Assembly (NCBI GenBank): GCA_001803795.1
Contig: MHEK01000041.1
Span: 1 to 33,725, forward strand
Source of the DNA: Nitrospirae bacterium RBG_16_64_22
GTDB taxonomy: Bacteria > Nitrospirota > RBG-16-64-22
Length of the DNA stretch: 33,725 nucleotides
Direction: 5' to 3'
The notes beneath the pieces are model-generated. The model was not told the origin of the DNA. It did not search any database and was given only the letters and a program-made list of their open reading frames with translations. The translations under genes and the position numbers were made by a program. Shown in pieces: positions 14,798 to 22,488 of the stretch; the first letter of the stretch is position 1, and every line of letters begins with the position of its first letter.

Positions 14798-15841
14798 CTA
14801 CCCTGCCGCTCGACGGCGTTTCTCGATAAATTCGGAAACCGCTTCCTCATAAAAATCACCAAGGGCGCGGACATCTTCCTTAATCCGCAAGCCATAGAGA
14901 TCCTTCCCCTCCTGAATCTCCACCCGCAAAGCCTCCCGAAAAGAGCCGCTCCGAATGCTCTCTTCTACCATCTTGGGATTGTACAGCGCAATATCGGACA
15001 GGATCGTTCGCGCCAGCCGCCGGGCCCGCGCCACCCCTTCCGACTGTTCAACCGGGATCTCCAGAGCGGGAGGATGGGGCGGAGGAGCGGGAGGCGCCGA
15101 GACGAGGGAAGGCGTCGCGGCGACCGGCGGCGGTTCCGCCCGGGCCGTCGGAATTCGCGCCGGCTCCTCGATCCGCTCCCGTTGAACGCCGACTCCCAGA
15201 GCCCCGAACAACTTCTCCACCAACCGCTTCTCGATCTCGCCGCTCCCCACCATCGCGTCCGCCGAGTAGAGATCCGTCGCGGGACGCGTGTAGCGGGTGG
15301 CGTCGTACGCCGAAGGCACGAGGACGTGAACGATCGATTTCGTCTCCGGGTCGGCCTTGAAGTATTCGCAGATATCGACCCCGAGCACCTTGCCGAGAGA
15401 CACGCCCAGGACCGCGGCGACGGGCCGTTCCCGCTCGATCCGGACAACCGCGTCGAGACCGTCGCCCGCGGCGACCGGACTGAACCCGGCGCCCGAAAGG
15501 ACCCCCGCCACCTTCAGGGCCGTTTCCTCATCCTCGACCGCCACGACGACCTTCCTGTTCGGGAGGTCGGTCAACCGGCGGGCCGCCTCGGGCGCGGCGA
15601 CGGGCCGTTCGACGATGGGCGGGGGCGCCGCCGCGGACGGCTCCGGCCGGCTGACCGCCGGAGAGGGCTCTTCGCGAACCGGGGGAGGCGGAGGAGCTTC
15701 CTTCGCTTCCGGCCGGGTCTCCGCCGGAGTCACCGGGAATACCGTCTGGCACTTGGGACACCGCACCTTTGCCCCGGCCCCGGGGATCTTCGATTCGTCG
15801 ATCTTAAGCTTTACGCCGCATGAAGAACAGCGAACAACCAT
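14798..15841 (-). CDS. MJ0042-type zinc-ribbon protein with a degenerate receiver domain
   Basis: The 347-residue protein begins with an MJ0042/zinc_ribbon_5 motif (Cys5-x2-Cys8 and Cys28-x2-Cys31 in RCSSCGVKLKIDES and KVRCPKCQTVFPV). A Pro/Ala/Glu-rich linker leads to a receiver-like fold (about 95-205, KVVVAVEDEETALKVAGVL). The phospho-acceptor position is not acidic (VAAVLGVSLGKVLGVDIC), so it is probably not phosphorylated. A second Pro-rich linker leads to a conserved-looking C-terminal helical domain (about 270-345, ARTILSDIALYNPKMVEESI). Related architectures occur in deltaproteobacterial-type genomes; the function is unknown. I chose ATG 15841 with GGAGGGGGT just upstream. It follows the rhomboid gene by 22 bp. 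Confidence 0.8.
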   Translation of the reverse strand: MVVRCSSCGVKLKIDESKIPGAGAKVRCPKCQTVFPVTPAETRPEAKEAPPPPPVREEPSPAVSRPEPSAAAPPPIVERPVAAPEAARRLTDLPNRKVVVAVEDEETALKVAGVLSGAGFSPVAAGDGLDAVVRIERERPVAAVLGVSLGKVLGVDICEYFKADPETKSIVHVLVPSAYDATRYTRPATDLYSADAMVGSGEIEKRLVEKLFGALGVGVQRERIEEPARIPTARAEPPPVAATPSLVSAPPAPPPHPPALEIPVEQSEGVARARRLARTILSDIALYNPKMVEESIRSGSFREALRVEIQEGKDLYGLRIKEDVRALGDFYEEAVSEFIEKRRRAAG

Positions 15842-15863
15842 ACCCCCTCCGGATATCGTACGA

Positions 15864-16541
15864 TTACACCACAGCCGCTTCGCGGCGGGGACAGAGAAAG
15901 CGTTCCGCCGACATGACCGCGAGACCTGCTCCAAATCCTCCCACGTGCGCCATCCAGGCCACGCCCCCCGCTTCGCCCGAACCGCCCGCGACCGCGCTCA
16001 GAAACTGGATGAGGAACCAGATGCCGATCCACAGGACCGCCGGCAGACGGACCATCTGAACCAGAAACCCCAGAAAAACCAGCGTCACGATGCGCGCCCT
16101 CGGGAACAGAATCACGTATGCTCCCATGACTCCGGCCACGGCCCCGGACGCCCCGATCATCGGAATGACCGATCCCGGCGCCGAGATGATGTGGGCCGCC
16201 GCCGCCAGCGCGCCGCAAAATCCGTAGAAGAGGAGAAACCGGACGCTCCCCAGATGCTCCTCCACGTTGTTTCCGAAGATCCACAGGAAGAGCATGTTCC
16301 CCGCCAGGTGGAACAGGCCGCCATGAAGAAACATGGACGTCCCGACGGTCACATAGTCCGCCAGGGATCCGATCCCTCCAAAAGCGAGACGAAACGGGAC
16401 CGCGCCGAATCGGCGGATGATTCCCTCTCCCCCGTCCGGCGACGCAATCTCGAGCAGGAAGACGGCGATATTGACAGCGAGGATCCCGATCGTGACGACG
16501 GGGACGATATGAACGGGATTCTCATCGCGAATCGGAATCAA
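15864..16541 (-). CDS. Rhomboid-family intramembrane serine protease
   Basis: The 225-residue product has about six or seven membrane segments. The catalytic serine is in GASGAVAG (Ser132) and the histidine in HVGGF (His199). FHLAGNMLFLWIFGNNVEE carries the HxxxN oxyanion motif. Rhomboids cleave single-pass membrane proteins within the bilayer. The start ATG 16541 lies inside the DUF523 coding region, with a 20-bp overlap, implying translational coupling. The substrate is unknown. Confidence 0.92.
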   Translation of the reverse strand: MIPIRDENPVHIVPVVTIGILAVNIAVFLLEIASPDGGEGIIRRFGAVPFRLAFGGIGSLADYVTVGTSMFLHGGLFHLAGNMLFLWIFGNNVEEHLGSVRFLLFYGFCGALAAAAHIISAPGSVIPMIGASGAVAGVMGAYVILFPRARIVTLVFLGFLVQMVRLPAVLWIGIWFLIQFLSAVAGGSGEAGGVAWMAHVGGFGAGLAVMSAERFLCPRREAAVV

Positions 16542-16989
16542 CAGACCACTCGTCCGCCGTCATGACCCGAACCCCGCGGCGCCTGAGGAGCGCCGTCGTC
16601 ACGCCCTCTCCCGCGACTACCTCCCCCTCGCGCCAGATCTCGCGCACCCCGCATGAGGGGCTCCGATCCTTCAGAATCGCGAGCCCCGCTCCCGAAACAC
16701 TCGCGAGACGAGCGGCCTCTTCGGCCCCCCGCACGAACGCGCGCGTCACGTCGGTTCCGTCGAGGCAAAGGACCCTCGCCTTGCCGTCGATGACGGGGCC
16801 CCCTCCGCCGCCCACGATCCGGGCGGAAAAACGAGGAGTCGGGAGTCCTCCCGCCTCCTCCGGACAGAGAGCGACGATCTCACAGCCGCTTATGAGGAGC
16901 TTCTCACGAAGCCCGGAGACTTCGCAGTGATCTCCGTCATGCCGGCAACGCCTGCCAACGAGGCAGGCCGAGACAAGGATCGGCCGCAT
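16522..16989 (-). CDS. DUF523 family protein
   Basis: The 155-residue protein shows the DUF523 pattern: N-terminal LVSACLVGRRCRHDG, a CPEEAGGLPTPR stretch and LKDRSPSCGVREIW. Several conserved Cys residues suggest a metal or Fe-S site, but the function of the family is not known. It is the first gene of a minus-strand set with rhomboid and the zinc-ribbon protein and has a predicted promoter at 17029-17057. Confidence 0.88.
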   Translation of the reverse strand: MRPILVSACLVGRRCRHDGDHCEVSGLREKLLISGCEIVALCPEEAGGLPTPRFSARIVGGGGGPVIDGKARVLCLDGTDVTRAFVRGAEEAARLASVSGAGLAILKDRSPSCGVREIWREGEVVAGEGVTTALLRRRGVRVMTADEWSVDSDSR

Positions 16990-17028
16990 TCTGTTTTAAC
17001 CAAGACCCACACGCCGCATTCCTGTCAA

Positions 17029-17057
17029 AACATACAACCTGGGTCTTGCGAAGTCAA
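17029..17057 (-). promoter_or_regulatory. Predicted sigma-70 promoter for DUF523-rhomboid-zinc ribbon
   Basis: Minus-strand TTGACT (17057-17052), a 17-bp spacer and TATGTT (17034-17029). The nine-base inverted repeat CAAGACCCA/TGGGTCTTG (17001-17009 and 17040-17048) brackets the -10 box and start site, and could be an operator. The rest of the 340-bp gap between the divergent genes holds this promoter, the plus-strand fab promoter and the fab leader. Confidence 0.5.
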
Positions 17058-17180
17058 CAGGTTGAATAACCAAACCTAAAACATGTTGTGAATGTCCGGG
17101 GCTGTTCCGCGGGCCCGGGACGCCGGGCGGCCGGAGCAATCGACCCCGCGTGAATCGAATCATCATCCCCCCCAATCTCC

Positions 17181-17209
17181 TTGACAGCCGCGATTCCCCT
17201 CCCTATAAT
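17181..17209 (+). promoter_or_regulatory. Consensus sigma-70 promoter of the yceD-rpmF-fab operon
   Basis: TTGACA (17181-17186), exactly 17 bp, and TATAAT (17204-17209): both boxes are perfect. The start would be near 17216, leaving a leader of about 114 nt before ATG 17330. I see short GC hairpins in the leader but no known riboswitch and no clear FapR-like or FabR-like operator. Confidence 0.85.
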
Positions 17210-17329
17210 TCGGCAACTTTGCACGCAATATCTGACTGTTAGGCGGCACAGAATCCCACCCAGCCGACCCGGCAAACAAGGGTTCCCGAGCGCCGGCCCC
17301 CTTGATTGAGACCCGCCCGGGAGGATCTG

Positions 17330-17935
17330 ATGCGAATCAAGATCGTCGACATCCCGGACGAGGGCCTGTCGATCTCGGGCCAGGAGACGATCCAGCCGGA
17401 TTCGCGCGCGGAGGGCGATCCATGCTGGTTTCCCGCCCCGGCCCGATACGAGTTGGAGATGAACCGGGTCGGGACGACTGTCCGGGTGCGAGGCCGCGTT
17501 TCGGTCGGCGTTAAATGCCAGTGTGGCCGGTGTCTGACGGAATTTCCCGTCCCCGTGGCCTCCGCGGTCCGGCTCGAATTCGTGCCGGCCGATTCGATTG
17601 CCGGCTCGGCCCCCGACAGCGTTCATCTCCTCTCGGGCGAGGAGATGAACATTGCCGCCTATCGGAACGAGGAGATCGACCTCGCGGACCTGGTCTATGA
17701 GCAGGTCCAACTCTCTCTTCCGATGTCGCCGGTCTGCCGGGAAGACTGCCGCGGTCTCTGCCCCGTCTGCGGAGCCAACCTGAACGAGGCCCCGTGCGCG
17801 GGGCACGCAGACCGCGGCGAATCGCCGTTCAGCGCGCTCGCCGCGCTGATGAAACCGGAACCGAGTCACGCGAAACGGTCCCAAAGCGGACCGAAGAAGA
17901 AAAAGGAGCAATCTCATGGGAAATCCCAAGCATAA
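17330..17935 (+). CDS. YceD family protein (DUF177), 23S rRNA accumulation protein-like
   Basis: The 201-residue protein has the DUF177 cysteine motifs [10 protein letters not shown] and, near the end, [18 protein letters not shown], probably binding zinc. DUF177/YceD genes are typically next to rpmF, as here, and E. coli YceD affects 23S rRNA levels. ATG 17330 has GGAGG five bases upstream. The stop overlaps the rpmF start by 20 bases. The C-terminus is Lys-rich. It is the first gene after the consensus promoter. Confidence 0.9.
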   Translation: MRIKIVDIPDEGLSISGQETIQPDSRAEGDPCWFPAPARYELEMNRVGTTVRVRGRVSVGVKCQCGRCLTEFPVPVASAVRLEFVPADSIAGSAPDSVHLLSGEEMNIAAYRNEEIDLADLVYEQVQLSLPMSPVCREDCRGLCPVCGANLNEAPCAGHADRGESPFSALAALMKPEPSHAKRSQSGPKKKKEQSHGKSQA

Positions 17936-18098
17936 GATCTCGAAATCCCGCCGCGACAAGAGGCGCACGCACAAGAAGCTCGCGGTGCCCGGCATATCCG
18001 TCTGCCCGCAGTGCCGGGAGCCGAAGCTCCCCCATCACGTCTGCGGAAACTGCGGGACCTACAAGGGGCGGGAAGTCGTCCCGGTCGAAGAAATCTGA
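17916..18098 (+). CDS. rpmF: 50S ribosomal protein L32
   Basis: The 60-residue product starts [20 protein letters not shown], the family signature. It has the zinc-binding pairs Cys30-x2-Cys33 and Cys43-x2-Cys46 of the zinc form of L32. AAGGAG lies upstream of ATG 17916 within the end of yceD, so translation is coupled. The order yceD-rpmF-plsX is widely conserved and ties ribosome supply to lipid synthesis. Confidence 0.97.
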   Translation: MGNPKHKISKSRRDKRRTHKKLAVPGISVCPQCREPKLPHHVCGNCGTYKGREVVPVEEI

Positions 18099-18133
18099 CC
18101 TCTCCCGGTGCCGGCGCATTGGCGGCGCGCGAT

Positions 18134-19213
18134 ATGTGGCCCAACGAAAATGACCCGCCCCTCCGCATCGGGCTCGATGCGATGGGCGGAGACTTCGCGC
18201 CGGCGGCAGCGGTCGAAGGGGCAGCCCTCGCCCTGCGCTCGTCGTCGTCGCACATCGTGCTGTTCGGCGACCCGGAGCGCCTCGCCGCCGAGACGGCCGC
18301 CCGAGGAATCCGCGCTTCCATCGAGATCCGCGCCGCATCGGAAGTCGTCGGGATGGATGAACCCTCCGCGACGCCTCTTCGCCGCAAGCGCAACGCGTCT
18401 ATCCGCGTCGCGATCGATGCCCTCAAAGAAGGCGACGTGGCCGCCGTCGTCTCGGCCGGTCACACGGGGGCCACGATGGCCGCCGCGACCGTCGTCCTGG
18501 GGACGCTTCCCGGCGTGGAGCGCCCGGCCATCGCAGCCCTCGTCCCCCATCAAAACGGCCATTCCGTCCTGATCGACGCGGGCGCCACGATCGACTGCAA
18601 GGCCGAGCACCTCCTCCACTTCGCCGTCATGGGCTCCGCGTACGCGAGGTGGAAGTTCGGAACGTACGAGCCGAGCGTCGGCCTCCTGTCGATCGGCGAA
18701 GAAGCCGTCAAGGGCAATGACCTCACCCGCGAGGCCCACCGCCTGCTCGGGAGTTCGGGCCTTCCCTTCGTCGGGAATCTCGAAGGGCGGGACGTCTTCC
18801 AGGGCACCGCGGACGTCGTCGTCTGCGACGGGTTCATCGGCAACGTCGCGCTCAAGATCAGCGAAGGTCTGGCCGACTCTCTCAACCATTTCTTCACGCG
18901 GGAAATCGAGAGGAGCGTCCGTCATCGAGTGGGGTACGCGATTCTCAAGCCCGTATTCCAGGCGTTTCATCGCCGCGTGGACTACTCGGAATACGGCGGC
19001 GCTCCTCTTCTCGGCGTCAAGGGCATCGTCGTGATCTCCCACGGCCGCTCATCGGCCAAGGCCATCGGCAACGCCCTCCGCGTGGCCGAGGGGCTGGCCC
19101 GAGCGAACCTCAACGAGCGGATCGTGGAGTGGCTCGCCCGCTACGTCCCCGCCTCCGCTCCGCCGGGCGACGCGAGCGGCTCCCCCTCCCCGCAGGGCAC
19201 GATTCCGGCATGA
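18134..19213 (+). CDS. plsX: Phosphate acyltransferase PlsX
   Basis: The 359-residue enzyme converts acyl-ACP and phosphate to acyl-phosphate for phosphatidic acid synthesis. The motif LDAMGGDFAP at the N-terminus, VSAGHTGATMAAA and the KISEGLADSL and YSEYGGAPLLGVKGI motifs are characteristic. ATG 18134 gives a normal N-terminus; the Shine-Dalgarno site is weak and TTG 18119 is a possible alternative. The stop overlaps fabH in ATGA. Confidence 0.95.
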   Translation: MWPNENDPPLRIGLDAMGGDFAPAAAVEGAALALRSSSSHIVLFGDPERLAAETAARGIRASIEIRAASEVVGMDEPSATPLRRKRNASIRVAIDALKEGDVAAVVSAGHTGATMAAATVVLGTLPGVERPAIAALVPHQNGHSVLIDAGATIDCKAEHLLHFAVMGSAYARWKFGTYEPSVGLLSIGEEAVKGNDLTREAHRLLGSSGLPFVGNLEGRDVFQGTADVVVCDGFIGNVALKISEGLADSLNHFFTREIERSVRHRVGYAILKPVFQAFHRRVDYSEYGGAPLLGVKGIVVISHGRSSAKAIGNALRVAEGLARANLNERIVEWLARYVPASAPPGDASGSPSPQGTIPA

Positions 19214-20217
19214 AGCGGTCGCGAATCATCGGGACCGGCTCGTACGTCCCGGCCCGTGTGCTCACGAACCACGACATCGCGAAGCTCGTCGACACAACCG
19301 ACGCATGGATCACGGAGCGGACGGGGATCAAGGAAAGGCGGATCGCCGGCCCGGACGAGACCACGTCCGAACTCGCCCTGCGGGCGGCCCGGCTCGCCCT
19401 CGGCGCCGCCCACGTGAAGCCCCGCGACATCGACCTCGTCCTCGTCGCGACGGCGACGCCCGACATGTTCTTCCCGGCGACGGCCTGCCTCGTTCAGGAC
19501 CGTCTCGGCGCCCGAACCGGCCCCGCCTTCGACATCTCGGCGGCCTGTTCGGGATTCATCTACGGCCTCTCCGTCGCGGACCAGTACATCAAGACCGGCG
19601 CCGCCCGCACCGTCCTGCTCATCGGCGCGGAACTGTTCTCCCGGATCGTCGATTGGACGGACCGTTCGACCTGCGTTCTCTTCGGAGACGGCGCCGGCGC
19701 CGTCGTCCTCCGCGCCGACTCCACGAAGCACGGCATCCTGTCGGTTCATCTCCACGCGGACGGTTCGCAATGGGAGCTCCTCAACGTCCCGAGCGTCGGG
19801 TCCATCGCTGGAGGGGGGCCGATGACCGCCCTCGATCAAGTTCGCGCGGCGAAGACCGCCCCGCGCCCCCAGACGATCCGGATGAAGGGAAACGAAACGT
19901 TTCGCGTTGCCGTCCGGACGCTCGAACAAGCCGCGCGGGAAGCGCTGGAGGCCAACCATCTCGACGCATCCGACATCGCGCTCCTGATCCCCCACCAAGC
20001 CAACATGCGGATCATCCAGGCCACGGCCAAGCGGCTCGGCCTGCCGATGTCGCGCGTTTTCGTCAATCTCGACCGGTACGGCAACACGTCGGCCGCGTCC
20101 ATTCCCATCGCCCTGGACGAGGCCGTCCGCGAGCATCGCCTGTCGGAAGGAGAAATCGTCCTCTTCGAGGCATTCGGCGGCGGGCTCACGTGGGGATCGG
20201 CGGTGGTGAGATGGTAA
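19210..20217 (+). CDS. fabH: Beta-ketoacyl-ACP synthase III
   Basis: FabH starts fatty-acid synthesis by condensing acetyl-CoA with malonyl-ACP. The 335-residue protein has the complete Cys-His-Asn triad: Cys113 in ISAACSGFIYGL, His262 in LIPHQANMRII and Asn292 in YGNTSAASIP. ATG 19210 overlaps the plsX stop. A 7-bp-unit inverted repeat follows directly and separates it from fabD. Confidence 0.96.
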   Translation: MKRSRIIGTGSYVPARVLTNHDIAKLVDTTDAWITERTGIKERRIAGPDETTSELALRAARLALGAAHVKPRDIDLVLVATATPDMFFPATACLVQDRLGARTGPAFDISAACSGFIYGLSVADQYIKTGAARTVLLIGAELFSRIVDWTDRSTCVLFGDGAGAVVLRADSTKHGILSVHLHADGSQWELLNVPSVGSIAGGGPMTALDQVRAAKTAPRPQTIRMKGNETFRVAVRTLEQAAREALEANHLDASDIALLIPHQANMRIIQATAKRLGLPMSRVFVNLDRYGNTSAASIPIALDEAVREHRLSEGEIVLFEAFGGGLTWGSAVVRW

Positions 20218-20232
20218 TAAGTAGAGACCAAC

Positions 20233-20349
20233 GATTGGAAATTGGAAATTGGAAATTTCAAATTGTAAATCCGAAAACCAACCGAGCCTCTGTTGCTCTT
20301 TGCTCTCTCGATTTGCGATTTCCAATTTCCAATTTCCAATTTCCAATTG
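20233..20349. repeat. Inverted repeat of 7-bp ATTGGAA units inside the fab operon
   Basis: The left arm (20233-20266) has three copies of ATTGGAA and a degenerate tail. The right arm (20309-20349) has four copies of the reverse complement (ATTTCCA). The loop of about 42 bp contains CTCTGTTGCTCTTTGCTCTC. The element is strikingly A+T-rich against the surrounding genes. It fills the 147 bp between fabH and fabD and ends 15 bases before the fabD ATG. Confidence 0.9.
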
Positions 20350-20364
20350 CACTTTGGAATCTTC

Positions 20365-21312
20365 ATGGCTGACCGTCCCACTCCATACGCCCTGATTTTC
20401 CCCGGCCAGGGGTCACAGCACGTCGGGATGGGCCGCGAGCTGTTCCTGGAGAATGCCGCCGCCCGGTCAGTCTTCGACGAAGCCGATCGCGTCCTCGGTT
20501 TCGAGCTTTCCCGGCTCTGCTTCGAAGGCCCGGAAGAGGACCTCAACAGGACGGCCAACACACAGCCCGCGATCCTCGCCGTGAGCGCGGCCGTGTGGGC
20601 CGCCGTCGGAGAGTTCCCCTCCCCTCCCGTTGCCGTGGCCGGCCATTCCCTGGGCGAGTACTCGGCCATCTTCGCGGCGGGAGGCATGTCGTTCTCCGAC
20701 GCGCTGGCGATCGTCCGGGCGCGCGGAAAAGCCATGCAGGACGCCGTTCCCCCCGGAGAGGGAAAGATGGCCGCCGTCCTCGGCGCGGACCGGGAAACGG
20801 TCGAGGCCGCCTGCCGGGACGCGGCCCGCGGCGACGTCCTGACGCCCGCCAACTTCAACGCCCCCGGTCAGATCGTCATCGCCGGCGCGAGCGCCGCCGT
20901 CGACCGATGCGTCCAGGCGCTCAAGAACCGGGGAGTGAGAAAGGTCGTCCCGCTCCCCGTCAGCGTGCCGTCCCACTGCGCCCTCATGCGGCCCGCGGCG
21001 GACGCTCTCGCTCCCCTCATCGCCGCCCTCCCCCTCGCGCGGCTTAGGATCCCCCTCATCAACAACGCCGACGCCGCACCCTTGACGGACCCCGAAGAGA
21101 TTCGGTCATCCCTCCTCCGCCAGCTTACGTCCGCCGTCCGCTGGGACGAGTCGATCCGGCTAATGGGCCGAGAGGGATGCCGCCTGTTCGTCGAGATCGG
21201 CCCGGGCAGGGTCCTCGGCGGGCTGGTGAAACGGATCCTGCCGGAAGCCGAGGTCCTCTCCGTCTCAGGGCTCGAAGGCCTCAAGTCCTTGAAAGATCGC
21301 CTTTCCCGTTGA
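20365..21312 (+). CDS. fabD: Malonyl-CoA:ACP transacylase
   Basis: FabD loads malonyl groups onto ACP. The 315-residue protein has the nucleophile Ser95 in GHSLGEYSA, the partner His204 in VPSHCALM and the N-terminal FPGQGSQHVGMG. ATG 20365 matches the family N-terminus. The upstream region is the 7-bp-unit repeat, and only a weak GGA eight bases upstream could serve as Shine-Dalgarno. The open frame reads through the repeat, but that part is not FabD-like. Confidence 0.95.
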   Translation: MADRPTPYALIFPGQGSQHVGMGRELFLENAAARSVFDEADRVLGFELSRLCFEGPEEDLNRTANTQPAILAVSAAVWAAVGEFPSPPVAVAGHSLGEYSAIFAAGGMSFSDALAIVRARGKAMQDAVPPGEGKMAAVLGADRETVEAACRDAARGDVLTPANFNAPGQIVIAGASAAVDRCVQALKNRGVRKVVPLPVSVPSHCALMRPAADALAPLIAALPLARLRIPLINNADAAPLTDPEEIRSSLLRQLTSAVRWDESIRLMGREGCRLFVEIGPGRVLGGLVKRILPEAEVLSVSGLEGLKSLKDRLSR

Positions 21313-21345
21313 CCGCGGGAAAACGTGATTTTTGGGAGATGTGCC

Positions 21346-21374
21346 TTGAAATCCGCCGGAACTTTGACTAATAT
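21346..21374 (+). promoter_or_regulatory. Possible internal sigma-70 promoter before fabG
   Basis: TTGAAA (21346-21351), 17 bp and TAATAT (21369-21374) lie in the 83-bp fabD-fabG gap. It could supply fabG-acpP-fabF independently of the main promoter. Confidence 0.4.
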
Positions 21375-21395
21375 CATGCGCGCTTCGGAGACGAT

Positions 21396-22151
21396 ATGAC
21401 ATCCATGCCCAAGACGCACGAAGGAAAAGTCGCCCTCGTCACGGGGGCCGCCCAGGGGATCGGCCGGACGATCGCGGACCTCCTCGCCGCGCGTGGAGCC
21501 GGCGTGGTCGTCGCCGATATCCAGCAGGAGGCGGCCGCGTCCACGGCCGCCCAGATCGCCGCCCACGGCACGCGCACGCTCGGACTCTCCGCCAACGTGG
21601 CGGACGGCGGCTCGGTGAAGGAGATGATCTCCCAGGCCGTGTCGACCATGGGCCGCCTCGACATCCTCGTCAACAACGCCGGGATCACGCGGGACAACCT
21701 TCTCGTGCGGATGAAGGACGACGAATGGAACGCCGTGCTGAACGTGAACCTCAAGGGGGCGTTCCTCTGCACACAGGCGGCGATCCGGGGCATGTCCAAA
21801 CAGCGGTACGGCCGGATCATCAACATCGCCTCGATCGTCGGCGTGATGGGGAACGCCGGACAGGCCAACTACGCCGCCTCCAAAGCCGGGCTCATCGGCT
21901 TCACCAAGACGGTCGCCCGGGAATACGCCGAGCGGGGCGTGACGGTCAACGCCGTCGCCCCGGGATTCATCGACACGGCCATGACCCAGGCCCTCCCCGA
22001 AGAAGCCCGCAAGACCCTGATGGCCCAGATCCCGATGGGCCGGCTGGGGACCGTCGACGACGTCGCCCTGGCCGTCTCGTTCCTCGCCTCGGATGACGCG
22101 TCGTACGTCACGGGGCAGGTCCTCCACGTCAACGGCGGGATGTACATGTAG
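21396..22151 (+). CDS. fabG: 3-oxoacyl-ACP reductase
   Basis: This 251-residue short-chain dehydrogenase reduces beta-ketoacyl-ACP with NADPH. It has the cofactor motif TGAAQGIG, the NNAG motif and the Ser146-Tyr159-Lys163 catalytic set (IASIVG and NYAASKAG). ATG 21396 has GGAG five bases upstream; ATG 21405 is a second possibility. The position between fabD and acpP supports FabG over a generic SDR. Confidence 0.95.
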   Translation: MTSMPKTHEGKVALVTGAAQGIGRTIADLLAARGAGVVVADIQQEAAASTAAQIAAHGTRTLGLSANVADGGSVKEMISQAVSTMGRLDILVNNAGITRDNLLVRMKDDEWNAVLNVNLKGAFLCTQAAIRGMSKQRYGRIINIASIVGVMGNAGQANYAASKAGLIGFTKTVAREYAERGVTVNAVAPGFIDTAMTQALPEEARKTLMAQIPMGRLGTVDDVALAVSFLASDDASYVTGQVLHVNGGMYM

Positions 22152-22188
22152 CAAGGCCCTCTGGCAACAGACCGGGCGCAACCCTTTT

Positions 22189-22210
22189 CCCAATCAGGAC
22201 CCAATCAGGA
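22189..22210 (+). repeat. Perfect 11-bp tandem duplication before acpP
   Basis: CCCAATCAGGA occurs twice in direct contact. The second copy runs into the AGGAGGTGA ribosome-binding site of acpP, so the duplication creates an extra partial AGGA 11 bases upstream. Confidence 0.9.
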
Positions 22211-22223
22211 GGTGAAGAGACCC

Positions 22224-22460
22224 ATGGCAGCCATCGCTGAACGCGTCAAGAAGATTATCGCCGAGCAGCTCGGCGTCGAGGACAAGGACATCACGCCCCA
22301 GGCTTCTTTCGTGGAGGATCTGGGCGCCGACTCCCTCGACACCGTCGAGCTGGTGATGGCCTTCGAGGAAGAGTTCGGAATCGAGATCCCCGACGAAGAG
22401 GCCGAGAAGATCGCCAAAGTCCAGGACGCCGTCGACTACATCGAGAAACGGTCGGCCTGA
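22224..22460 (+). CDS. acpP: Acyl carrier protein
   Basis: The 78-residue acidic four-helix protein carries the growing acyl chain on a 4'-phosphopantetheine attached to Ser37 in GADSLD. ATG 22224 has an excellent AGGAGGTGA site eight bases upstream. It lies between fabG and fabF, the usual order, and 72 bp after fabG. Confidence 0.97.
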   Translation: MAAIAERVKKIIAEQLGVEDKDITPQASFVEDLGADSLDTVELVMAFEEEFGIEIPDEEAEKIAKVQDAVDYIEKRSA

Positions 22461-22488
22461 GGGCTTTTCCACCTCCCGGCTTCCCCGC

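Noticed and set aside
20293-20364. N-terminal extension of FabD through the 7-bp-unit repeat
   Set aside because: The extra residues are the translation of the repeat (SNFQ/QFPI-like), and FabD orthologues begin at the MADRPTPYALIFPGQG region.
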